Positions 34,056 through 44,600 of a stretch of 64,000 bases of DNA are shown here, in pieces. The DNA comes from Anaeramoeba flamelloides (taxonomy: Eukaryota; Metamonada; Anaeramoebidae): positions 4,030,001 to 4,094,000 of the forward strand of contig JANTQA010000023.1 of assembly GCA_027625915.1 (NCBI GenBank), in the 5' to 3' direction. Below the pieces are notes generated by a model, which was not told the origin of the DNA, did no database searches, and saw only the letters and a program-made list of their open reading frames with translations. The first letter of the stretch is position 1, and every line of letters starts with the position of its first letter. A program made the translations under genes and the position numbers.

Positions 34056-34570
34056 AAAAACAAAGAAAATTAAATTTTCTTTTTTATTTTGGAAAATTCT
34101 GAAAAAAAAAAAAAAACCCTGAGTTTTCAAAAGGGGTAAAATGGTTAAGTGTTTGAATCATTATTAATTTGACAACCTTTTTATTTTTTGGGAAATCTAC
34201 TTTTTTACATTTTATATTTTTCCCTTTTAGGTTGGTTGTTGCTCTCTAAGCAGGGGAAAAAAAAAAAAATTTTATCAAAAGGAAAAAAAAATTAAAAAGA
34301 AGAAATACACTTTAACGTTTTAACATTTTAATCTGTTGGGTTAATACACAAAAGTGTTTATAAAAATGGTCTAATTCAGGTGAAGTTTTCTTAAGATGAT
34401 AAAAGTGTCTATTTTAATAGGTGTAAATATAATTTCCAAAAGTATTGATAAAATAGTCGATAAACAGAGTTTTAAGGACTACTTTTTCCAGGTGAAAACA
34501 GTGAAATAATGTATAAAAACACCCTTCGAAGAGTTTTGTAATCTCAGTAATAGTTACACACTGAGAAATT

Positions 34571-34622
34571 CTTTGTGAAAAAATGAGAAATTTTCACAAT
34601 TTTCACAATTTTTCACAATTTT
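34571..34622. repeat. Short tandem repeat TTTTCACAA
   Basis: The word TTTTCACAAT occurs four times in a row with one-base length variation. It is local and is not found elsewhere in the window. Confidence 0.7.
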
Positions 34623-34996
34623 TACCCTTGAAAGATCATGCCAAAATTTGATTTTAATATTTTAGAATTTCTATTCCAACTTTTTGAACCCACAGCAATT
34701 CCTCTGGATGTTCTACACATTTTTTACATTTGCTTTTACTAAGTTTGAAATGTTCTCAAATTTGAACTTACACTTGAAAATCCCCAAAAGCAATTTTTTG
34801 CAATTATTTTTTTTGTTATTTTCAAATTCCTTTTCATTGAAAAAGATTGAAAAAAAGTATGTGTGAAAAGGTAAAGAAGACTAAAAATTTGTTTTTTTTT
34901 TTTGTCCAATTTCTTCAGAATGAAAATTCTTTTTGAGAAGTGAATGTGAAATAGCACAAAAACTCAACACTCTCAAGGGTGGGAACGTAGTAGGTA

Positions 34997-35190
34997 ACTG
35001 TTGTTATTTTCCAATTAACAAATGAAATGTTTTAATCAAGTTTTCCCAAATATTTTAATAATGATTAGCTGAAAAAATCCCATATATCCCCAAAAATTCA
35101 AAAAGAAATAATGTTTTTAGAGAGTTAATTAAACTTCCATTATTAAAATTTGAGATAAAATTTTTAATTAGGGGAATTTGATTTTAACAG
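34997..35190. mobile_element. Small MITE (CTGTTAT ends), copy b
   Basis: Diverged relative of 32826-33013. The left tip is ACTGTTGTTATTTTCC, the right tip TTTTAACAG followed by TA, and co-linear interior words are shared. Boundaries are tentative at the left. Confidence 0.45.
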
Positions 35191-36174
35191 TATTTTTGGA
35201 ACTGCGACAAAAACCTTTTCAGTTTCACCATTTTAAAACAGCTTTGTTAGCCATTGACTTGTATATTTCCCAACTTTCAGATTCATGGCCTAAACTTTGT
35301 TTCTTTTAAAGTACCAAAAAAAATTCCAAATATCAATTATTTTTTATAAATGACCTTTGAAGAATAAATAGGAAATAAGTAGAATAATACACGTTGGGGA
35401 ATAGTTGATATATGTGTGAAGTAAATCTAATCAAATGATATATTTTATTAAAAATTTAAAAAACCCAAAATCCTTAAATAATCCTATTGAAAAAAACAAA
35501 GCAATGCTCATTTTGATCTTCACTTGAAGATCAAAAAAAAATTCCAATAGAAATCAATATTATTTCTCTACAGATCATTTTTCACTGTTTCAATAAAATT
35601 AGAAGTGCATGCTTTTACCGAGTGGCTTGAGATCTTGAAATAAAAAAAAAATTACAAATCAATTATGTGTATCAAAAAAAAAAATGCAAAAAAGAAAAAA
35701 GCAAAAATCAGAAAAAATTATTTCAATTTTGCAATTTCTAAAATAAATTTTTTCTTCTAAAATCAATTCAAACCCTTCAAACACGCGCAATTCACACATG
35801 ACAACTGGACCAATTTGGTAGGAAAATGGTTTAATTGGGTTTGTTTTAAAATTTAAAAAACCATCACACACTCCTAAAATTTTTCTCAATGGAAAAGAAA
35901 AAAAATTGTTTCTGTATTATAACTCTTTTAAAAAAAAGAAAGTTGAACAAGTTTTTAAAAAGTGTAACTCAAGCTGCTTAAAATGAGAGAACCAAACAGT
36001 TTGAGCAATGCTTTATAAAACGTCTGTTACTCGCTTTTTTAAAACAGTTTTACCAAAGAAAGTCCATCAGTTTTTTACTTTGAAGGAATTACCATTATAT
36101 TAAATTTCAATTTAAATGAAATCCACTATTATGCTAAATGGTATTTTTTTCATTTTTCTTTTCAAAATCTTTTC

Positions 36175-36672
36175 AACAAAAACTTACAATTTTTAAATCA
36201 AAATCATTTTTTCTCATTTAGTAAATTTTTTTTTTTGTTTTTTGATTTTTGATTTTTTTTTTTTTATTTTGTATTTTGATTTTTGCTTTTTGATTTTTTT
36301 GAATAAAGTCAATTTGAAAACCAAAAATCCTTTAATACACCAAATTAACATACAGAAAAGTGAGGCTTTGTATTTTCTTTTAAAATTCATAAATTTAACA
36401 ATTACAAAATATTATTGTCAACAATTTTAATTTTCAAAAGAAATTGAGAAATTTTTCACTAGACGTTCCAATGAAAAGAAAAAAATTTTTTTTAACATTT
36501 TTTTTTTTTTTGAAATTTATAGTTTGTTCAGGTATTTCTTTTATGAACCTCAGATCTAATCCGAATTTTATTATTAGTCTTATTTCTCAACAATCTGGGT
36601 TTGGTTGATTCTTTTAAATAAAAAGTGAATTTTTCATTTTTGGGTCGGCCTCTTTGAGTTAAATGGAGTTTA
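36175..36672 (+). repeat. Dispersed repeat, plus-strand copy
   Basis: About 500 bp that matches the reverse complement of 54427-54898. Landmarks are GAAATTGAGAA, AGACGTTCCAATGAAA, GAAATTTATAGTTTGTTCA, AAAAAGTGAATTTTT, GGTCGGC and AAATGGAGTT at the right end. Similarity is high in the last 240 bp and weaker before. No ORF, terminal repeats or tail are evident; the element type is unknown. Confidence 0.7.
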
Positions 36673-36674
36673 TA

Positions 36675-36682
36675 TCTATCTA

Positions 36683-36758
<76 letters not shown>
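36675..36758. repeat. (TATC)n(TA)n(TG)n compound microsatellite
   Basis: Three TATC units run into about 17 TA units and then about 19 TG units, directly abutting the right end of the dispersed repeat. A pure alternating purine-pyrimidine tract of this length can adopt Z-DNA or cruciform structure. Confidence 0.9.
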
Positions 36759-36759
<1 letters not shown>

Positions 36760-37029
36760 ATGTTTAATAGTTATTTTTATAATAAATGCCTTGTTTTTAT
36801 TATCAAGAGACAATTTCTATTTAATTTATATTTTTTTAAAAAAACCTAAACAGCAAAAATAAGTCCAACAAATTTCCTGAATAATACTTTTTTGAATTCT
36901 TTCTAATATTTATTTTGTTTTTTGACCTTCCAACTATATGTATATTCTCGAATTATATTTAACAATCTTTTTTATTCACTTATTTCTTACTTTTTTCTCT
37001 TTAATTTATTTTAACATTTCAATTTTTAG

Positions 37030-37380
37030 ATGAGGTTTGGAAGAGGAAGAGGGTTTGGAAGAGGAAGGGGGTTTATAAGAGGAAGGGGTTATAGTAGAGG
37101 AAGGGGTTATAGTAGAGGAAGGGGCTTTGGTAGAGGGGGAGGTTTTGGCAGGGGAAGAGGGTTTGTATTTGGCAGAGGAAGAGGCTTTAGTAGAGGAAGG
37201 GGTTTTATAAGAGGAAGGGGTTTTGGCAGAGGAAGAGGTTTTGGCAGAGGCAGGGGTTTTGGCAGAGGCAGAGGTTTTGTTAGGGGTAGGGGATTTGGAA
37301 GAGGCAGAGGATTATTTAGACCAAGACAAGGATATTATAATAATAGACCAGTATTTTTAAATCGCAGAAATTATAATTAA
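37030..37380 (+). CDS. Small RGG/FGRGRG-repeat protein
   Basis: 116-aa protein consisting almost entirely of (F/Y)-(G/I/S/V)-R-G-R-G units (about 15 copies, residues 3-95) and ending LFRPRQGYYNNRPVFLNRRNYN. RGG/RG repeats bind RNA and are usual substrates of arginine methyltransferases; similar tails occur in GAR1, fibrillarin and CHTOP-like proteins. A stand-alone repeat of this kind has no diagnostic fold, so the function stays open. The ATG directly follows TTTTTAG preceded by a pyrimidine-rich stretch, so either a 5'-UTR intron ends here or an upstream coding exon exists. Codons use GGA/AGA/AGG heavily and the DNA itself is an 18-24-nt tandem repeat. Confidence 0.65.
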   Translation: MRFGRGRGFGRGRGFIRGRGYSRGRGYSRGRGFGRGGGFGRGRGFVFGRGRGFSRGRGFIRGRGFGRGRGFGRGRGFGRGRGFVRGRGFGRGRGLFRPRQGYYNNRPVFLNRRNYN

Positions 37381-39084
37381 AAATTTAAACAACAACACAA
37401 TATTTATAAATATATTAAAATAATAATAATCAACAAACCTTCCTGTTAAAAATTCAAATCATTTATAATATGATTAATTATATCATCAATAATAAAAATT
37501 TCTCTAATTATATTATTGGCAAGAAAATTTAAAAGAAATAAATTATATTCCGATTTTAATTTCATTTTATTCCAATTTCAAGATGTTGAAAAAAAATTAT
37601 ATATTAAAATCTTGAAACATCATAACAAACAATTAAATTGAAAAATAATTTTAATAAAGATAATCAATCCCATTTTTAAGCCATTTGTTGGATAAACTAA
37701 CCGCATCAAATTTATGTGAAATTCAAATATTAAATCTAATTGAAATGCTTTATATTCATTATTATAATAAAAAAACATAATTCAGATATATTATCCTGAA
37801 ACAATTTCTTATTATACATATGTACCTGATCCACTTTTCATAAATATTATCTTACCAATATAAACTAGATTTCAAAATTTTTGACTCGCTTTATAATGTT
37901 AATGGAAGTTGTTTTGAGGGTTTATTACATATTTCTTCTCAAAAAAATATTATCAAATTTTTGGATCACAATCTTTTTTTCTAATTTTGCAAATTTTAGT
38001 TTTACTTTTTCAAATTTTTGATTTTCTTTTGATTTTCTTTTTCTTTTTCTTTTTTTTTGAAAAATTTTTCTTTGTCTTTTTTTTTTGATTTCCATTTATT
38101 TTTCGATTTTTTTTTTTTGCAAAAGATCATTTTAAAAAAAAAAAGATCTTCGAAAAGACAAATAATCACTAAGAAAATTAAGACACCTAATGTCTTCTAA
38201 AATGAATTTAATTATCAGCAAAAAATCTTGTTGTTAACTTTTTTTCAGTGAAAATTCAGTAATAAAAAATCGGTAATGCTCATTTCAAAAAATGTTACTC
38301 ATTTTTTTTTAGGATTGATTTTATTTTTTTTAATTACGAAATAAAACATTGGGTTTTTATAGATTTAGAATGATTTAAAAGTGAATGGCAGATTAGATTT
38401 AATTGTTAATTTTTCTTGAATACAAAAGGATATATATATATTTTTCAATTTATTATTTCAGGTGAGTCACAATTTTTGAAATGGTGTTTATAATTGATAA
38501 AAGTTAATTCGATTACATTGGATTATTAAGAAAAGAAAATAAATTTTAACCACAATTTCCCTTCTTCAATATTACCCCAAAAGTGTAATAACATCATTTT
38601 TTATTTTCTTACTAGTCTACTTTTTAATTCAAAAAAAAAAAAAAACTTTTCTAGGGTGTTAAGGGATACTGAAAAAGAAAAAGAAAAAGGAATCGAAAAA
38701 GTTATGTCAATAGGAATTAAGGAGATTATGAAATAGATACTATTTCTTTTTTTAAAAAATAATTTTTATACAAAGTTATCTAAAAAAACATTGAAAAGAG
38801 AATTCGATTAGAAAATTATTATTGACTAATTCTGATGTTTATAAAGATTAAGAAGTTTTTCACTTTATTTAAAAAATTATAAAAAAGGATTTTGTAAGGA
38901 TCAAAAAGTACATATCAAAAGCATAAAAACTTCCCATTCGAAAAAAAAAGTCATGTTTTTTCTTCTTCTTGTTTTGACGCAGCACCCACTTCAAGGTCCG
39001 AAAGATATACTTAAGGTTAAAATTAATTTTGGATTGAATTTCCATGATATTTTTCATTAAATTTTACTTTATAATTCATTTTTT

Positions 39085-39503
39085 AAGGAAGGTACAAGAA
39101 TTTTTTAAAATAATAAAAAACCAAAAATATTGAAGTTATCCTTCAAGTTCAATGTACATGAAATTCTAGGTCGTTTACGAACTGCTTAAAGAGATATTAC
39201 CACACAATAAAAAAAAATTCAAATAAATTTTGCTCTTTATGTTTAAAATTTTAACATAAGGAAATTATAGAAAATATAGATCAGTTTTTATGGTGACTGT
39301 CCTTCCTATCAAAAAGATAGATTAATATTTTATAACAAACGAAAAGAATAGAATCTTAATGAAACAATTTTAAACTGTGACAATTCAAGACTATTTTCAT
39401 TAATTAACTATGATTAGGAAATCTATGATTTTATGCTTAAATTTTTGAAAGGGAAAATCAAATATAAGGATATTTAGATTGTAAATTACACAACTTCAAT
39501 TAT
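39085..39503 (+). mobile_element. 5'-truncated LINE copy
   Basis: Aligns with the last about 430 bp of the 30.7-kb LINE: GGAAGGTACAAGAATTTTTT, AAGTTATCCTTCAAGTTCAA, CGAACTGCTTAAA, CTCTTTATGTTTAAAAT, AAAAAGATAGATTAATATTT and AGGAAATCTATGATTTTATG. It contains the zinc-knuckle region in broken frames. The tail is degraded. Confidence 0.8.
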
Positions 39504-40842
39504 TTTTTTTTTTAAAAAAGAAAATAAAAATAGACTTTATTTAGGAATGCAATTTGTTCAAAACTATTTCAAATTTTTCTTAATTTTTTTGAAATCTTCT
39601 CATTTTTTTTATAAAGAAATTTCTCAATAATTCACTCTTTTTTTGAGTGAAATTTTTTACTTTGGTTGTTCATTTTTCGAATTTATTTATTAAATAATAT
39701 AACTTTCAGAAACTAATCATATTTCTTGTCATTTTTTCTTGGTTTCTTTGATCGGTTAAGATGTCAACTTTCTAGGGAAACAAAAAATTGCTTTTATTTT
39801 GTAACTAGGGTTATTCAAGTTTATACATGGTTATTTTATCAATAATGCTTTATCTTTGTAATTTTCATAATTTTCTAAAATATATTCAAATGATCAGAAA
39901 TTTTAAGCATTTTCTCAGACTTGAATAGGGTTTAATTCTTGATAAATTAATGGAATTGCCAATTCAAAGTTAAATCTAGAAAAAAAAAAAAAAAATTCAT
40001 TCAAATAAAAGTATCCAACAAACATAAAAAGCTTATATTATATTTAACAAATATGATCAATATATAGAGAGATTAAAAATAGTATTAAAATAATTGATTA
40101 TTTGTTGGATGAACATTTAAAAAAAAAATATTTCTACTTAATAAGGAAATTCCATTAACTGAAAAAAAGATATATTAGTTCTTATATTGTAAAATTTACT
40201 TAGCCAAATGAATAAAAATCTCTCTGAGAAATATTATTTAATTTTAATCTTTTTTGTGTTTTCTCATTTCGAGACTAGATTTCTTAATTTTGTTTACTAT
40301 TTAGTATAGACAGAAAACTTTGTACTTTTAAAATACATAACATACCTGAAAACATATTAAAATGTTATTTAATATAGTGATGTAACAGTATCCATCGGTA
40401 GCAATTTTTATTAGAAATTAGTTGAGTATTTCAATTTCCGATCATCTCTCAATTTTGGTCTTAAAATTGGTAAAAAAAAGTTAAATAATGAATAAAAGTT
40501 AAACTAGTTTGCTAATTTGTTAAACTTATAGAGTCTCAAAACCAAAGACAATTTTAATTAATAAAAAAATAAAATCTTATAATAAAGATGAAATGGAGGT
40601 TCAAAACAACAACTGTTTTTGTAAGATTCTCTTTTGGTAAGGGCTTTTATTTTGTTTGATCAGTTATAGAAAAATTTGTGAAAAATTTAAATATTTTTGA
40701 GATCTCCAAAAACACAACAACAATTTTGATAATAAAGTAAATCATAATTGTATTTGCTGATTTGTTTGAAAATAATATAATAGAGTATTATTTGAAGTTT
40801 ATTGGTTTCTTCTTTAAATCAATTTTACTTTTCTTTTTAAGG

Positions 40843-40905
40843 TTTTCAATTTTCAATCATGTTGAACTTTTTTTCCCTGTTTCATTTTTTTTCACAAACA
40901 GTTAA
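40843..40905. repeat. Half-element related to the 55.7-kb foldback
   Basis: CATGTTGAACTTTTTTTCCC, TGTTTCATTTTTTTTCACAA and ACAGTTA match the right arm at about 56083-56125. I could not find the opposite arm nearby, so it is a solo or decayed end. Confidence 0.5.
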
Positions 40906-41655
40906 TCCAAGTTTACAAAATTTAAATATTGGGTTAGTGTGTTAACCTCTCAAAATTTAAAATTAATCTTGGCTTGTTGAAATATTTTTCAAAATTGATA
41001 GATATTTTTTGTTTTGTTTTATTTGATGATAAACATTTAGGGTAAGTTTGTCTCTCTAAAAATAGAGTCAAGGATCCAAATTGAGCTGTTATTTTTCTTG
41101 ATCAAGCATTGAGTGGATTTAAAGTACTTTGTCGATCCCTCTAATAGTTATTTCCAAACAAAGTTTTGTTAGAATTTTGAATGAATTAGTGTCAAAATTG
41201 AAAAGATCTTTTATTTATTTTTTATAGGCTCTTCTCAAATAATGTGTTAAGTTTATTTTATTTCCTTCCAAAGTCCAATTTCAGAAAATGAATAATAATT
41301 ATTACAGAAACATGGATAGTTTTGAAAATTAGGATCATTCTTGATTATTAATTCTCAAAAATCAAAGAGATCAATATCTTAAGAACTTTGTGAACTTGAG
41401 TGTGTTTCGTTGGCAAAATGTAAATCTAAATCAAAATTTTATGAAATTGTGGAATTATTTATTGGTATTTTTGGATATCTTTAAATTAAATCCAATGACA
41501 AATTATTTGAAGAATTAATAACCAACAACAAATGAAAAATAGTCAAGGGTAACATTTTATCTTCTTAAAAATTTAAATAGTCAAATATTTATTAAAGTAA
41601 ATTATCATTTTTCATTTTTTTCTCTCAAAAAAAAAAATTTTTCTGGTTACTAATT

Positions 41656-44600
41656 ATGGCAGAAAAACTTTTAGATTTCACAACAAAAGAATTTGATGTT
41701 GAATTTTTGGACAAAGTAGTCAACTCCTTTTTTCATGGAAACTATGAAGAGGTAAGCAAAACGTTCAACTTTTCTTTACAACAAAAGATTTTCGCTATCA
41801 AAAAACAAAATAAAAGAAAATGAAAAACAACAATTTTTCTTTTTTGAAGCAATGTTTTTATCTTTTGCGCTTTTGTTCAGATTTTTTTTTAGTTGTTTTT
41901 AGACCTTTTTTAAGTTTCTTTGAAACTCGAAACTCAATTAAAACTCGACTTATTTTTTGGACAACAATATTTATTGGCACTTCTTCAAGCAACACTCATA
42001 CATTAAGAATTTTTTACCAAAAAAATTTTTCTTTTTGAACATGACTCTAAAATCGTTTGAAATAAAAAACCTGAAAAACTCTGAAATTAAAACACCAAGG
42101 AACCTTTTTTAACCAAAAAAAAAAAAAAAAAGGGGTGAAAACTATTCATTGGTTTGCATCTGTGCTTTTGATTTTATCATCAAAAAAAAAAAAAAAAAAA
42201 CGATCAATTTTTTTTGTTTTTGTTTTTTCGTTCTTCTGAATGAATCAATTCAACTAAACAACCAAAAAAAAATCGCTTTTTTGTTGTGATCGATATGTTG
42301 TACCAATCTTTATTCCTAAATTTTTCCTTCAACTTATTCAAATTTTTTTTTTTTTTCCCTTCTGGTTCTGATGAATTTTTAGCAAACAATGGCAGACGAA
42401 ATATTATCTGAATTTCAAAACCACCCAGAGTCTTGGCACCGAGTTGACGCAATTTTAGAAAATAGTAAAAGTCAAAACACAAAATTCCTTGCTTTAAAAA
42501 TTTTAGAAAACGCAATTAAATTTCGATGGAAATCAATCCTAAAAGAACAAAGAGAGGCGATCAAAGATTATGTTTTAAGTGTCGTTATTCTTACGTCCAA
42601 AGACGAGGTCTTGTTTCGAGAAAACAGTTTATTACTTCAGCGTTTGAATGGGATCCTTGTAGAGGTAAAAGATTAGTTTTTTTTTAAATTTATTTTTTTA
42701 TTATTTTTGCTTTTTTTCTGTTTCTTTTTTGGATTTCGGCAGACACTTTCCTCAAAAAATTACAACACCCACAAAAAATTACTTACCGTTAATTAAATTT
42801 TTTTTTATTTTTTTTGTGGGTTATTTGTCATATCAATTTTACTCAAAATTTGAAAACAGAAACAAATAAATTGGACTCCTTATTCGTTTTCCAAATATTT
42901 CAAATTTCCTTCTTTATTAATGTGTCTTCATATTGTCAAATGAGAAATAAATCCGAACAAAATTTTCAATTGTCTTTCTGGAAAAACTCTTTACAAGTTC
43001 TGGGAAAAAGATAAACTTTTAAATACTAAATCAGTTATATGATGCTTTTTTCCTGTCAAATAGAAACCAAACCATTTGTTTTATTCTTAAAGCAGTGTAA
43101 GGGAATCAAAGTGGTATTGGACCACTATATTAAAAAACATTTTTTGTAAAAAGAATTATTGTAAAATTCATTAAACATTTTTTCCTTAGTTCAATTAATA
43201 GAGAAGAAAAATAAAAGCAAAGTGTGATTTCAACGATGACTATGTACATTTTATTGAAATTTTGGTTTCAAAACTTGACAAAAGTTAGATCAAACAGAAA
43301 TTGTTTTAAAAAGAAAAAGAAAGAAAAAAATCTCAATAAAAAAAAGATTGCTTCTCATTAATTATCTATATATATATATATATATATGAATATACATTAA
43401 TACCTCGGATAAAGCCCGAGTGAAAACTTTCACGTTTTTCTTTTTCTTGAAATTGTTATTGTTGCTTTTTCTTCTTCAAATTATTTTTAGTTTGTTTTAT
43501 TTTGATGATTTTTGGTTTTCTTTTTTCTTATTTCGTATTCAACTATTTTTTTACTCATTATCAAGTAAATATCCAACCAAATCTAAATTACTTGAAAATT
43601 CATGTCTATTTTCACAACTCTACAATTCCACCCTTCAGATTAATTCTTTATGTTTTATATTCCTAATTTATTATTGTTCACTTGTTTTAACACAGAAAAA
43701 AACTAAAGTTTGTGCAAAAAAGAATAAAAAATGATTTTAGAAAACCCCATCAATATATCACCAATGGAGTGCTTTATGATTAAAGCACATGACTAGGTTT
43801 CTATTTTAAAGGAAAAAAGCATAATATAACTGATCCATTATTTAAAAGTTTATCTTTTTCCCAGATCTTGTAAAGAGTTTTTCCTGAAAGACGATTGGAA
43901 ATTTTGTTCGGATTTATTTCTCATTTGACAGTAGTTTAAAAAAAGAACATTACTACCCTTTCAAACAATCCTTTTTTTTTTTTTTTTTTTTTGATAATTC
44001 TAGCAGATGATATTATTTCTCTTCCATCCAATAATAATTTATAATTATATTTATTTATTTTTTTTTTTTGGGGATTCCTAACAAAATTTTAAAAATTAAA
44101 AATACAACTAAATGTGAAAAATGATTTAATTATTCAAATTAAAACATAATGTGTTTGCATTGACAACTTAAAAATCCAAATTAAGATATAAAAATAATCG
44201 AAAAAGAATGAGAAAATACAACAACATCAAGAACAAAAATAACAACGACAATGCCCAGTTCGAGGAAAAGTTTACCAAATAAAACTCAAAAACTTCCATT
44301 TGGCACACTTACAATCACACCAATATGAAACCCAATAACTCTTCAAAATTCAAGGATAAAATTACCTTTTCGGGATATATATATCATAACTAATTGTTTA
44401 TAATTAATGAATACTTTTTTAGAAAACGAATTAAATAGAATTTTGCCTTTTTTATTGGAGTTAAGATTTTTTAAAAACCCTTTTTTTGAAATATATCTGA
44501 AGAAATGGATAATCAACATAAAAATTTATTTGCATCTACCAAAAATAATTTTTTTTCACAAATAACATTAACCAAACAGTAAAAAAGCAAGAGAGCATAC

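Larger units (their letters stand above)
34056..37029. other. Spacer between two Arg/Gly-rich genes
   Basis: AT-rich, no supported gene. It contains a TTTCACAAT minisatellite (34571-34622), a small MITE (34997-35190), one copy of an inverted dispersed repeat (36175-36672) and a long TA/TG microsatellite (36675-36758). ORFs at 34684-34866 and 36242-36430 are Phe/Leu/Ile-rich chance frames, the second lying inside the dispersed repeat. Confidence 0.55.
37381..41655. other. Gene-free region upstream of XPO1
   Basis: No supported gene. It contains a 5'-truncated LINE copy (39085-39503) and a half-element resembling the ends of the 55.7-kb foldback element (40843-40905). The rest is plain AT-rich sequence; the XPO1 promoter should lie near 41.6 kb. 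Confidence 0.55.

Noticed and set aside
33591-37380. The two Arg/Gly-rich ORFs as exons of a single gene
   Set aside because: Joining the GTAAAAG donor near 33979 to the TTTTTAG acceptor at 37029 puts the RGG exon in a frame that soon meets a stop. No other good donor in the right phase was seen.
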